Shown here piece after piece: positions 46,270-56,811 of a stretch of 64,000 nucleotides of DNA. The notes beneath the pieces are model-generated. The model saw only the letters and a program-made list of their open reading frames with translations. It did no database searches and was not told the DNA's origin. The stretch is from positions 119,859,593 through 119,923,592 of the forward strand of contig OX638130.1 in the NCBI GenBank assembly GCA_951804985.1, in the 5' to 3' direction. Position numbers and translations under genes: made by a program. The stretch is from Dryomyza anilis (taxonomy: Eukaryota > Arthropoda > Insecta > Diptera > Dryomyzidae). Position 1 is the stretch's first letter. Every line of letters begins with the position of its first letter.

Positions 46270-46390
46270 TCATTGATATTTTTCGAAGCAATCTCGTACT
46301 TCGATTATTTTGTTTCGATTTCGTACATTTTATTTCACCGAGAAAACTTCGACAAAACGCATCGATATTTAAGGACTGCGTCGAATAAAA
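46270..46390 (+). repeat. R1 repeat fragment
   Basis: TTTTTCGAAGCAATCTCGTA, then CGAGAAAACTTCGACAAAAC and GCATCGATAT, aligns with 47285-47400 in the same orientation. It thus forms a direct repeat around the transposase remnant. Confidence 0.6.
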
Positions 46391-46504
46391 TTGTCCGCTG
46401 CAAAAATGAAAAAATCTAGAAATCTAGTAATCTAATTTTTATAGAATAAAATATTTTATTTTGCAAATTATTTTTAGATTAAAAAAAATATAAAAAACCA
46501 GAAA

Positions 46505-47163
46505 TTAATATTCTCTAATAAAAAGTTTTAATTTTTCCGGAACCCCTTCCATTAATATTGTAATGGCAGTGTCCGACACCCTCACAGCTGCCGAAGACCA
46601 CTTTCTTTTAAAGTCTTGAAGGTCTTTGGCCACTTTTTTTGTTGTCTTCATCTCCCTTTTTACTAAAGCCCAGTATCTCTCAATCGGCTTGAGTTCTGGA
46701 CAGTTTGGTGGATTGGCTTCTCTAGGCACCAAAATCACTGCATTTTGTTGGATCCACTCTAAGGCAGTTTTGCTGTAGTGACATGAAGCTAGGTCAGGCC
46801 AAAAAAATGTGGACACTTCATGTTGGCGTAAAAATGGAAGCAATCTCTTTTGCAAGCATTCCTTCACATATATTTCGTTATTAATTGTACCCGATGTCAC
46901 AAATGAGCTGCTCCTTTTTCCACAACAAAAAATTGCCTGCCAAAGAAGGAATTTCTTTGGGAATTTTGTCATTTTTTTTTATTTGAATTTTTCAGCGACA
47001 TTTCCTCGAGAATCGGCTGTATAAAATTCCTGCCCAGGTAGCTGAGAAAAGTCCGCTAAAACATAAGTTTCGTCGTCCATTATGCAGCAATCGATTTTAT
47101 TAAAAAAATCTTGGTTCAGCTTTTTAGCTCGTTGTTTTGCGGTTTCATTCTTGACGGCATTTA
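46505..47163 (-). pseudogene. DD37E Tc1/mariner-superfamily transposase remnant
   Basis: The minus-strand frame includes CIMDDETYVLADFSQLPG (first catalytic aspartate), then, after one in-frame stop just before position 46972, FLLWQAIFCCGK, FFWPDLASCHYSKTALEWIQ (second D) and NPPNCPELKPIERYWALVK (final E). The spacing from D to E is 37 residues, so the catalytic set is DD37E. The frame ends naturally at 46505. The N-terminal DNA-binding half is missing: at about 47163 coding similarity stops exactly where repeat R1 begins. The enzyme would cut and paste DNA at TA sites; this copy is dead. No terminal inverted repeats were recognised. Confidence 0.88.
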
Positions 47164-47495
47164 TCGAATAACTTCGAGAAAAAAGTTAGATATCATTGCT
47201 TTATCGATTCTAATTTTTATAATTTCTCGTACTTTAAAATTCATTGAAAATATACGCTAAATAAATAATTATGGCACCGATATCGTAATATTTTTCGAAG
47301 TAAAATCGAACTTTGATTCTTTTTTTCATCGATATCGTTTCGATTTCAAAAAATGACTCGTACCGAGAAAACTCCGACAAAACGCATCGATATCTTCCGA
47401 CCATGTATGCTCGATATCGGTACGAGAAAGTGCCCGAAATCATATGATTTCTCCTTTTTCTCGCATTTATCTCGAATGGCATACTGGGATCTCAG
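47160..47495 (+). repeat. Palindrome-rich AT repeat R1, copy 2
   Basis: Full-length counterpart of 518-832 (inverted relative to it), rich in CGATATCG. It borders the broken 5' side of the DD37E transposase. Confidence 0.6.
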
Positions 47496-47714
47496 ATTTT
47501 TTTTTGTTTGCAAATTCACACCATATGAATTTCTATTAAAAAAACAAATTTTAAATTATTTTTTTAATAATCCACCCTGTGTTTTTTACAGGGTGCCAAA
47601 CATTAATATATTTTTTTTGATACATGTTATTTTTTAAACTTTGTATTTCACATGGTAAGAATTTGAAAAAAAATCTGAAGGGACTTTTCAGAAATAGTTC
47701 CCCACATACGTATA
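47496..47714. other. AT spacer with CACCCTGT hairpin
   Basis: CACCCTGTG at 47573 and CAGGGTG at 47589 form a small inverted repeat around poly-T, like the CACCCTGT motifs in R2. Confidence 0.35.
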
Positions 47715-48110
47715 TAAATGGTGTTTGGTTCATCCATGTCAATAATTCAGGTGGTCATTTTATGACTTATTAAATAAGGAAATATAAAATAAAAAATATT
47801 TCTAATTTCGCATCCAGTTTAAGGGTGTTTAAGAAATGCATATTACTGACATTGCCTAGTCAAGAAAATTGGTTATAAATTATCATCTGTTGAGAAATGA
47901 AATTATGTTTTAGAAAATTAAATTATCTATTCTATGATGTATCACATCTTTGAACCGCATGATTTATTTCTTTTAAAAAATGTGCCTAAATTAAAAATTT
48001 ACAAAAAAAAAAAATAATAATTTTGACTTTGTCATTGATTTTCTCAAAATTTTGTTATGGAGCACCACAATGAAATGACGAAGGCACCAACTACATTTTT
48101 ATGAAAAACT
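47715..48110 (+). repeat. Dispersed repeat R2, copy 3
   Basis: Matches 19150-19490: GGTTCATCCATGTCAATAAT, GTGTTTAAGAAATGCATATT, CTAGTCAAGAAAATTGGTTA and TTTTGACTTTGTCATTGATT. Confidence 0.55.
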
Positions 48111-48437
48111 GAAATTTCCACTTTGTTGGTAATTATTACAAAATGTAATTGATACATTTTTAAAGATGAAATAACAATTAACAAATATTAAGCTCATCGA
48201 TCAAAAATTGAAAGATATATAAAGGTTTTTGTAAAGGGACATTTGGCATTATGAAAATGTAGTTGGCGACTTTTAGCTGTACAACGACGATAGAGACGTT
48301 ATAAAGAAGATTCATGTGGTATTTTTCTTTTTTTATTACTTTTTATGCTACCATGACAGTGTTATACGGAAAAACAATATCATTTTCAAAAAAAATTGTT
48401 GAAGAAGCTTTTTAAATCCATTATAAATATTATAGTA
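48111..48437. other. AT-rich spacer
   Basis: Nothing recognised. Confidence 0.35.
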
Positions 48438-49316
48438 TCTATATATATTTAAAACTCTTGGTCCATCTGTCAGTCTGTCGGTCTGTCTGTCTGTTTGTTC
48501 CAGCATCACGTCTAAACCACAAACCGATTTAACTGAAATTTTGTAACAGGATACTATGGAGTCCGGAGGGTGACATAGGCTATATATGGGCGCGATTGGA
48601 CAAAGGGGCGTGGTACCTCCCATTCAACCTAAACATTCCAAACGACATACCTCAGCACATACACAAGCTAAAAAGATGAAACAAAAAATTAAAATACAAA
48701 AAAAAAATATACAAAAACAACCACACATTAAAACTCACCATAATGAAACTCACCGCACTAAAATTCACCACACTAAAACTCACCACACTAAAACTTACCA
48801 CACTAAAACTCACCACACCAAAATTCACCTCACCTAACCTCACCTACCTCAGCACATACACAAGCTAAAAAGATGAAACAAAAAATTCAAATACAAAAAA
48901 AAAATATACAAAAACAACCACACATTAAAACTCACCATAATGAAACTCACCGCACTAAAATTCACCACACTAAAACTCACCACACTAAAACTCACCACAT
49001 TAAAACTCACCACACTAAAATTTCTAGTGTGAAAAACTCTACGGGGAAGAATTCTACGGGAAAGAAATCTACCGGGAACAATTCTACCGGGATGAGTTCT
49101 ACGGGAAGATTTCTTCCGGGAAGAATTCTACCGGGATTCGTTCTACGGGAAGATTTCTACCGGGAAGAATTCTAGGGGAAAGCGTTCTATGGGGAAGAAT
49201 TTTACGGGGCTGTCTGAGAAAAAAATGTCTTAGAGAAAAGTTGTTTTGGCGGAGATTTATTATTTGACTACTACATTTATAAAACCAATAAAAAAAAACT
49301 TTCACAGCCAAGCTAG
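48438..49316 (+). mobile_element. Non-autonomous Helitron-like element B
   Basis: Starts A|TCTATATATATTTAAAACTC and runs through the family's 5' block (CTTGGTCCATCTGTCAGTCTG, CACGTCTAAACCAC, CCGATTTAACTGAAATTTTG, GGCTATATATGGGCGCGATT). It ends CTAG at 49313-49316 followed by T, but the terminal hairpin seen in A and D is missing, so its last tens of bases are deleted or rearranged. A segment of about 197 bp (48649-48845) is tandemly repeated at 48846 onward. It holds both 15-bp minisatellites (48730-48845 and 48925-49022; 49030-49205). Confidence 0.75.
49030..49205 (+). repeat. 15-bp minisatellite (GGGAAGAATTCTACC)n in Helitron B
   Basis: About 11 units of GGGAAGAATTCTAC(C/G) with point variants. 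Same sequence as the short second arrays in Helitrons A and D. Confidence 0.85.
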
Positions 49317-49319
49317 TTT

Positions 49320-50030
49320 AAAATAAAACATATCGTCGTCGTTCAGTGAAAAGTCACTATGTCCAAAAATTGCCTATTGAGATAAATGCTTTTAAAGATA
49401 TAAATTACCGTAACAAATCAGAATATTTTAGGATTCAAATAGTGCTAAGCTTGTAGTATAGACAACATATTCCGCTACAAAATGCAACAAAAAAATGTAG
49501 TTTGGTCAAAACTCATGACCGTGATTGGCTTCTTTTCTTTATCGTTCAGTAAAAAATCACTAAGTCCCATAAAAAATATAAAAGTGCTCCAATTATTCAA
49601 ATAATTGTATCGGATTTGAGTTTGCATTGGAGATGAAAGAACTGCATAATATCTATCATTTAATACAAAAATCGTTTAAATCCGACCATTTTTGTGGACT
49701 CGGCACCGTTTTATTCAGATTTTGACGATTGCCATTCTGTGAAAACTCATTAAGACCTATATAAATTTAACTTATGTTTTACGCCACGGTTATGGTAATA
49801 TTATAGTATTTTTTGATAAGGACTGTCCATGTAGTTCTTCTTCTATAGTTTAAGTCCAAAATAGATATGATCGGCGCCTTTTTAAGGGCTAATTGTGGAC
49901 TTGAGTCCTTTCACTCAACTGAATTTTTAAATATTTGGAGTGGGTGATTTTTTATTTTTAATATCATCGATTTGGTAAGATGTAGGACTACGAGGACTTT
50001 TCCAACGTAAAGATGAGTTCGTTTTTATTA
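49320..50030 (+). repeat. Imperfect ~190-205-bp tandem repeats
   Basis: 'CGTTCAGTGAAAAGTCACTA' (49338), 'CGTTCAGTAAAAAATCACTA' (49543) and 'CATTCTGTGAAAACTCATTA' (49732) head three diverged units. Each is followed by AAGTCC/GACC..ATAAA. Non-coding, class unknown. Confidence 0.5.
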
Positions 50031-50353
50031 TAGTGGCATACTTATCTCGATATTTTCGAAAAATTAACTTAACGACTTTTCATGATTTTCAATGATTTAA
50101 TTACGAAAAAAGTATATTTAAAAATTTTCAGAAGAGGGCAGAAATTATTTTTAAAAAATGTCTTATTAATTTTAAAAGCTTTTATTTACATGCACTGATA
50201 AACAATTATGTAGTAAAAAAATTTAATACAAAAAAATGTTTTTTCAGTATAGAGAATTCAGTAGTAGCAACAGGTGTTTAATAGAAGTAAAAAAAACCAT
50301 GCCAAAATTTTGTCGATGCATAGAATATAATTAAGAACAGCTAGGATAAGAGA
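50031..50353. other. AT-rich spacer
   Basis: Nothing recognised. Confidence 0.35.
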
Positions 50354-50355
50354 TA

Positions 50356-50574
50356 AAGGGTTTTTCAATAAGAGCGCTACAAAAGTTTTTCAAGAGTTTT
50401 TCAACATGGACGCTACAAAAGTAAAGCGACAGGGACAGCAAACGATCCCATATTTCTAGCCGCTCTTTTGACATTTCTCCTTAGTAAGGTTTACCATTTT
50501 ATGGTGGAAAGATATACGAGCCAACAACGAGTCGAAATTATTAAAATTTACTACCGAAATTCGAATTCGTATTA
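50356..50574 (+). mobile_element. Mariner (DD41D-type) MITE, copy D, right arm lost
   Basis: TA at 50354-50355 precedes AAGGGTTTTTCAATAAGAGC. The left arm is complete with the transposase ATG at 50501 (MVERYTSQQRVEIIKIYYRN). It runs over the MITE-specific centre GAAATTCGAATTCGTAT and then stops. Because that centre is shared with copies B and C, this is a truncated MITE and not the 5' part of the transposase copy at 55.2 kb. Confidence 0.8.
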
Positions 50575-51260
50575 ATTTAAAAATTTAATTTTTTATTAAT
50601 CTGTTCTGTATTTATTTTTATAATTTTTATTTTATTTCCTAAATCCTTGGCTATATAAAATCCACATGTGCGTGCCGTGTCTGCCACACTTATATTGTTG
50701 TTGTTATTATTTTTCTAAAGGCTCATCGCTCGCTTTAAGCATCACCTTGAACTCAGCGCTATGTTGCAGTTGCTGCTTAAAAACACATGTTGTTGTTGTT
50801 GCTGTTGTGTTTCCTATTGTTTCATGCAGCGCTGCTGTTACTTTTATTGTTGCTCTTGTGTGTTTCTGCTGCTGCTATTGCTGCCGCTGTGTCCATCACC
50901 TTTACTTTGTACGCAATTCGCAATTCACACCACATTGGCATGTTGCATTCGCCGCTATATGTTGCTCGGAGCAGTGCGCAACAACTTCAGTAACATGTCT
51001 GCAACATTTTTTGAACTCATCAACATTTGACGCTGCACACGCAACATCTACGCAGGCGGTGCTCTTTACAACAAGATGCGCAACATTATTGCAGTGAGCA
51101 AATATTGATCAAATTCTCTTAAATGTAGCGCTGAATCTGCAAAAGTGAGTACTCTGTTGTTGCTCGCAACAAATGTTGCGCAACATAGCTGACATTATAA
51201 AGGCGACCTTGAGCTTCCTTTTGCTGCCACAAATACATGCACACAAAGGGCGTTAACACT
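50575..51260. other. Complex island with TTG/CTG triplets
   Basis: GTTGTTGTTGCTGTTG-type runs give open frames in all three plus-strand frames (50666-51097, 50761-51030, 50787-50993) that are triplet artefacts. GCGCAACA words recur near 50979, 51069 and 51179. Possible regulatory DNA. Confidence 0.35.
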
Positions 51261-51459
51261 GGACGTATATTGTAGTTTAATAGATTTTTAAATTATATCA
51301 AAACTAATTTAAATTTAAAAAATTTGTATTCAAAATTTTATATTTTATTTTATTGAAAAATAATGTATAGCCCAATTCTATATAAATAATGCAAATATTT
51401 TTTGTTTTTGGTTTTTTAATTTATTTCCATATTAATTTTTTTTTTAATTCAAACAACTA
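51261..51459. other. AT-rich spacer
   Basis: Nothing recognised. Confidence 0.35.
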
Positions 51460-52796
51460 TCTATAAAAATAAAACTCTTGATCTGTCTGTCTTTTTGTCG
51501 GTCTGTTTGTTATGATCACGTCTATACTCCTGAATCGATTTGATACTATGGAGTCCGGATAACTTATATTGTATATCGGAAAAGTGGCGTGGAACCTACC
51601 TTACAACCTACACTTTTAAAACGATATAACTCGGCACCAGCTACGAACATGAATAACTGAAATTCAAGAAAAAACTCTACAAAAGTAAAAACAAACTAAA
51701 AACACAAAAGCAAAACAACAAAAACAAAACCTAACACAAAAACATAAGGAAAAACACTAAAACAAAAGCACAAAAACAGAAAACCAAAGTAAAAACAAAA
51801 CCCAAAAGCAAAAGTAAAAAAGTAAAAAACAAAAAAGAAAAAAAAAAGAGATGAAAAGAAAAGGAAGAAAAGAAAAGAGAAGAAAAAAAAAGAAAAGAAA
51901 AAAAAAGAAAAGAAAAGAAAAGAAAAGAAAAGAAAAGAAAAGAAAAGAAAAGAAAAGAAAAGAAAAGAAAAGAAAAGAAAAGAAAAGAAAAGAAAAGAAA
52001 AGAAAAGAAAAGAAAAGAAAAGAAAAGAAAAGAAAAGAAAAGAAAAGAAAAGAATAGAATAGAATAGAAAATAAAACAAAACAAAACAAAACAAAACAAA
52101 ACAAAAGAAAAGAAAAGAAAAGAAAAGAAAAGAAAAGAAAAGAAAAGAAAAGAAAATAAAAGAAAGAAAAAAAAGAAAAGAAAAGAAAAGAAAAGAAAAG
52201 AAAAGAAAAGAAAAGAAAAGAAAAGAAAAGAAAAGAAAAGAAAAGAAAAGAATAGAATAGAATAGAATAGAAAATAAAACAAAAGAAAAGAAAAGAAAAG
52301 AAAAGAAAAGAAAAGAAAAGAAAAGAAAAGAAAAGAAAAGAAAAGAAAAGAAAAGAAAAGAAAAGAAAATAATCAAAAGAATTGAAATGAAAAGAAACAC
52401 AAAATAAAATAAAAGCAAAAATGCCAAAACACAAAAGAAAAAATATAAATGCAAAACATGAAAACAAAACCAAAAAATCTAAAATCAAAACCCAAAAGCA
52501 AAACCAAACCATAAACGCGAAAACACAAAAGATACAAAGCCAATCACAAAAAAACAAAATCAAAACATATACAAACAAAAAAAAAAAACAACGGAAAAAC
52601 AAAAAAAGCCATAACTATAACTATAACTATAAATAAACGCAAAAACTAAAGTAAACAAAAACACAAAATTGAAAACAAAATCAAAAGAAAATTTACTTCA
52701 ATTTTATTATTTTCATTATATAGTAGAAAATGAACAGCTGAATTGAACTTTAAAAAATTAAAAAAACCGTTACGCTGTCCGAGTATAAAATACTAG
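51460..52796 (+). mobile_element. Helitron-like element C (divergent)
   Basis: The 5' end A|TCTATAAAAATAAAACTCTTG is followed by CTGTCTGTCTTTTTGTCGGT, CACGTCTATACTCC, CGATTTGATACTATGGAGTC and AGTGGCGTGGAACC, clearly the same 5' block as A, B and D. The interior is an A-rich, nearly C/T-free stretch with the pentamer array. A plausible end, CTAG|T, lies at 52793-52797 but without a convincing hairpin, so the 3' boundary is tentative. Confidence 0.6.
51841..52372 (+). repeat. (AAAAG)n pentanucleotide array inside Helitron C
   Basis: About 100 units of GAAAA, broken by (ACAAA)n at about 52072-52105, AATAGAATAG blocks at 52052 and 52252, and a GAAAGAAAAAAAAG step at 52161. All long frames over it (for example the 252- and 281-codon minus-strand FLFFS repeats) are artefacts. 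Confidence 0.96.
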
Positions 52797-52799
52797 TTA

Positions 52800-53790
52800 T
52801 GAATATTACCAAAGAAATTGCGTTTTCGAAAATATTCTCAAAACAAATTATAAACCTCAAACATGAAAAATTGTATGCTTTATGGTCATTTCCAGAAAAA
52901 GTCAACCACGACCAAAAAATTCATAATTCTCAAATCTTTGAAATAAAGATGGATTTGGTATCTTAAATATTCGAATCTAAATCTCAGAAAAGAAATGTCT
53001 ATTTCGTTAACGGTAACGTATAAAAAATACTCATAAAGTTACGTTACTGTGCGATTTTTACAGTATAAAAAATATCAAAAAAAAAAATATTTTCAAAAAA
53101 GTAAAAAAAAAAATTTTAAATCTTAAAAAACAAATAAAAATATGGATAGTACATACATTACTTTTTATTTCGTAATAATGATGATTAAATTTGTCATATG
53201 CAAAATTATGTTTAGCATAAAATCGTAGTGCAAATTTCCATACGGAACTTCCGGAATTATTCTGCGATTTATTACGAAATAACTGTAAACTTTAGGAAGA
53301 AAGTGTACATATACAAAAATAAAGTAAATTGTCTCAGCTATGTTCTAAGGTAATTTAAAAAAATATATTATACGAAAAAAGTATTTTTAGAATAAAAACC
53401 GTACTGATAATTTCCATACGGAATTTTTTTGTGATTTATTTTGAAAAAACTATAATATTTAGGAACAAAGTGTAAATATAAAATGAAAGCACATGAATTG
53501 AAATATTTTTTAAATATTAAAAAAAAAATTATTACGCAAAATTCGCTGAATTTTTGGCATTTCCATATGAACCTCGACATGCAATTCCGTTTTTGTCCCG
53601 TCCGAAACTCTTTTTATTTTATTTATATCTTTTGATCTACCATATAGAATTCTCTAATTTTTTGCAGATGTACTATACTATTTAAATACTACATGCACCA
53701 AAATCAAGTAAATTCATTAATTTTCCTTCGAGATATTAAAGTTTTAAGCGTACTAATGTTCCGTCCGGAACCCCTGGAAATTCTAGATTT
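52800..53790 (+). repeat. Dispersed repeat R3, copy 2 (unsplit)
   Basis: Matches 33290-34320 and 35085-35380 in order, without the palindrome array. It contains an internal partial duplication: ATCGTAGTGCAAATTTCCATA (53223) is echoed by CCGTACTGATAATTTCCATA (53399), and AGGAAGAAAGTG by AGGAACAAAGTG. Non-coding. Confidence 0.6.
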
Positions 53791-54320
53791 GAAATCTGAA
53801 TATTTCAAATAATGGCGAATAAAATGCACTGAAAATATTCCAGAAATCAAAAAATGTTGAAAATAAGAAAAAAATGTTAAAAGTACGACTTCTGTACATC
53901 AACAACATCTGTTAATTTAATACACGGATAGAAAAGATTTCTTGATAATACTTGAATGTAATTATAACGTAATTCGAGTAAAATCTAGTTACATTATAAT
54001 TAAATTGTATAATTATTTTGTTCACATTGAAATATTATTACACGACATTTAAACATAAATTGCTTTAGTCGCGGATTTACATGATTTACTATATTAATGT
54101 TTCTGTAGAAATATATATTTTTCATCAGATATTAATAAATGTATGTTTGATATTTCTGCGATTTAACACACTTAACTTCAATGAAAGGTTCTTTGAATTA
54201 TATGTATTTGGTTATTCGTGATTGTTACTGGGTGACAACGAATTTAAATATAATAGCATTATTTTGATTATATGTATGTTTGGCATTACGATATCACAAT
54301 TAAATAAAAACGCTGCCTAC
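53791..54320. other. AT-rich spacer
   Basis: No domain, RNA or repeat recognised. Confidence 0.35.
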
Positions 54321-54950
54321 TTTTAGCAATCAGTAACTTTCACATTAATATTTTTCATATAGTTCAAAAGTTCTTTTTGGTGGAAAAATTGGTTTAAGTA
54401 CCGCCAATTACTGTTAATACCAGATAGTGTCTGTTTGTGAAATTTACAATTCAGCCGTAACGTACTGAACTCAAAATAGGAACAATAAATGGAAATAAAA
54501 TTATTAGACATAAATAAAATATGTGTAATAAAAATAAAATAAGAGTTTAAGTTTATAATTATATAATATAAATAAAAGAAATGTAATTTCAAAAAAAAGG
54601 AATAATGTATACTGTGTACAGAAGATATTAGCACTAAATTTACTATTTTTACATTAAAATTAAATGTAAACATAAATATGTTTACATGTAAATAAAATGT
54701 TTTTTTACATTCTAACGTATATATGTTTGCAAGAACGCCGAAAATTATTCCTTTTTGAACATAAATATGTTTGAACGAAAACAAAAATATGTTTGACTGT
54801 TATTATAATAATGTTTGGCAATTAAATAATACTTTTCTTTGCATAAATCACCAACGATATATGTAATGTCTGCAAAATTATGTTTGGGAGAGCGCTTTTT
54901 TTGCAGCGTGCATACATTTTTATATAAATTTCTACTATTCAAATATATTT
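54321..54950. other. AT-rich DNA with CATAAATATGTTT palindromes
   Basis: 'AAACATAAATATGTTTACAT' (54668), 'GAACATAAATATGTTTGAAC' (54758), 'AAAAATATGTTTGACTG' (54783) and 'TATATATGTTTGC' (54716) repeat within 150 bp. A 153-codon minus-strand frame (54323-54784) has AT-driven composition and no domain; not called. Confidence 0.4.
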
Positions 54951-54959
54951 TATTTCTAT

Positions 54960-55095
54960 TTGAATTTTTTTTTCAACATTTTTAAGATTTTACATTTTTT
55001 GGCATTTTTTAAAAATTCTTTTGAAAATCTAAGTGTTTTAAAATTCCAACATTTTTTAGTTTCGACATTTTTTATTCGATTTATCAATTACATCT
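54960..55095 (+). repeat. Fragment with TTTCGACATTTTTT-type repeats
   Basis: CAACATTTTT, TTTACATTTTTTGGCATTTT and TTTCGACATTTTTTATTCG resemble the right arm of the element at 4508-5479. No second arm seen. Confidence 0.35.
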
Positions 55096-55229
55096 TCAAA
55101 ACACGCAAAATAATATTTAGAACGGCATTACATCAAATAATTTGTATTTATATTTTATGTACACAAAAAAGAAGATTCAGTTTTTTCGATTACAACTATT
55201 TCATTTTACTCTTCTTTGTGGGATTTAAT

Positions 55230-56160
55230 TTGCGCTGAGGTTTCAGTTGAAGAAAGCCCAAATGTGTCTCCCACACGTCGTTCTCAACCGTTGGGCATCT
55301 CTGTGACGTCCTTGTGGCGAATTTTGCGAAAAGATCTTGGCCTACATCCTTACAAAATCAAATTGACGCAAGAACTGAAGCCGCTTGACCAACAGAAGCG
55401 TCGTATGTTCGTGAATTGGGCTGAGTAACAACTTGAAAATGATTCGGATTTTCATCGAAAAATCATCTTCAGCGATGAGGCTCATTTCTGGCTGAATGGA
55501 AGCCATTCAATAAACAAAATATGCGTTATTGATCAGACAGCAATCCACACGTACTCCATGAGTCATCATTGCATCTCGAAAAACTTCTTCCGGGCCGTAC
55601 TCCTTCCGTGATGATCAAGACCGTCACGTTACTGTGAATGGGAATCGCTACCATTCAATGATAAACGAATATTTTTGGCCCCAATTGGATGATATGGACT
55701 TGGAGGACATGTGGTTCCAACAAGACGGCGCCACAAGCCACACAGCGAATGCCACAATCAATTTATTGGAAACCAAGTTTGGAGAACGTGTTATCTCACG
55801 AAATGGTCCAGTCGATTGGCCGCCTCGGTCGTGCCATTTGACGCCGTTAGACTATTTCCTGTGGGGCTACGTCAAGTCTATGGTCTATGCCAACAAGCCA
55901 GCGACGATTGATGAACTTCGTACGAATATCGAACGTGAAATTGCAGCAGTATCGGCCGATTTATGCTTGAAAACCGTCGAAAATTGGGTTCAGCGTCTGG
56001 ACTTCTGCAAGCGTGCCCGTGGTGGCCATGCAAAAGAAATCGAGTTCCATACAAAATGGCATCGAACGTACTTTGACAGGAATAAAGAATTTCATTGATA
56101 TCCAAAACCGTTTTTGTTTTATTTAAAAAACTTTTGTAGCGTTCTTAAAAAAAAAACCTT
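55230..56160 (+). mobile_element. 5'-truncated DD41D mariner element
   Basis: Starts abruptly inside the transposase (about 55230) with no left terminal repeat. It runs through the 3' end of the gene (stop at 56096-56098) to the right terminus CTTTTGTAGCGTTCTTAAAA..AACCTT, next to TA at 56161-56162. That terminus matches the outer ends of the MITEs at 8682, 14340 and 50356, which identifies this as a copy of their parent family. Confidence 0.87.
55233..56098 (+). pseudogene. Mariner transposase, DD41D ('rosa'-like), truncated and broken
   Basis: In order: the end of the helix-turn-helix region (RRSQPLGISVTSLWRILRKD), KIKLTQELKPLDQQKRRMFV, a stop at 55426-55428, FSDEAHFWLNG (first catalytic D, codon at 55474), a scrambled and frameshifted stretch at about 55500-55625, then MWFQQDGATSHTANATINLL (second D, codon 55724) and PPRSCHLTPLDYFLWG (third D, codon 55850). 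The last two aspartates are 41 residues apart (DD41D), the spacing reported for 'rosa' mariners of a Ceratitis fly. The usual CDLTPLD reads CHLTPLD here. The last 154 codons (55634-56098) are intact. The protein would bind the terminal repeats and cut DNA at TA. Dead: N-terminus absent, one nonsense codon, one frameshift. Confidence 0.9.
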
Positions 56161-56162
56161 TA

Positions 56163-56501
56163 TTAGCTTTGTTATTTTTCTTCTTTTCGGTTTTATTTTC
56201 TATTCTTCTTTTTTTAATGATTTATACTCTACATTTCATTCTCTTCGCTGCTATTTCATAAAAACTTCATACAGTTCTTGTGTTTTTATCGCATTTATCT
56301 GAATTTGTGTAGTATTCTGATTATTCACAGATCAAATCAGAATATAATTTCTAATCTATGAGGAAAATTCTGATGGTATTCGATTATATTTTTCTGGTGT
56401 TCATTGTTATTGTATTCCTCGGAATTGTATTGTGGATATTATAGATAAATTTTCATCAATTCATTTATAAGAAAAATTACAATCGTCATTTAGCGTCATT
56501 T
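56163..56501. other. AT-rich spacer
   Basis: Nothing recognised. ATTTAGCGTCATTTAGC just before the SINE is a short direct repeat (GTCATTTAGC twice). Confidence 0.35.
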
Positions 56502-56811
56502 AGCCGCGATAGCTCAGAGGTTAGTGCGTTGGACTGCGAGCCGAAAGGTACCCGGTTCAAGTCTGGACTGGGACTAACAACATCTTTTCATAGAAACATT
56601 TTTCTATACCGCGCTACCTCTCGGCAGTAAATGGCAAACCTACGAGAGTAAAACATTGCCTATGAAAAGCTCTCACCCGCCGTTCGGATTCGGCAATAAA
56701 CTGTATGTCCCACCACTTTGAGTACAAATATAACACGCACAGCTCAAAATGGTGAGAGACCTCGGCCTAAGTTTTTATAGGACTGTAATGCCAAACTATT
56801 ATTATTATATT
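56502..56811 (+). mobile_element. tRNA-derived SINE, copy 2
   Basis: The head at 56502-56575 has A box TAGCTCAGAGG and B box GGTTCAAGTCT. The body matches copy 1 (3451-3763) at nearly every base (CTATACCGCGCTACCTCTCG, CACCCGCCGTTCGGATTCGG, 'CCCACCACTTTGAGTACAAA'). The tail is ATTATTATT at 56799-56807. No clear target duplication. Confidence 0.87.

Noticed and set aside
50666..51097. 143-codon cysteine-rich frame
   Set aside because: Produced by TTG/CTG triplets (codes C, L, V); all three frames are open over the same run.
51696..52602. Open frames of 183-281 codons, minus strand, FLFFS repeats
   Set aside because: Artefact of the (AAAAG)n array and neighbouring A-rich DNA.
54323..54784. 153-codon minus-strand frame
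   Set aside because: Composition is F/Y/N/I-driven by AT-rich DNA and it crosses repeated palindromes; no domain.
50356..56160. Single mariner split into a 5' part (50.4 kb) and 3' part (55.2 kb) by insertions
   Set aside because: The 50.4-kb piece continues into the MITE-specific inverted centre, so it is a truncated MITE and not the missing 5' part of the transposase copy.
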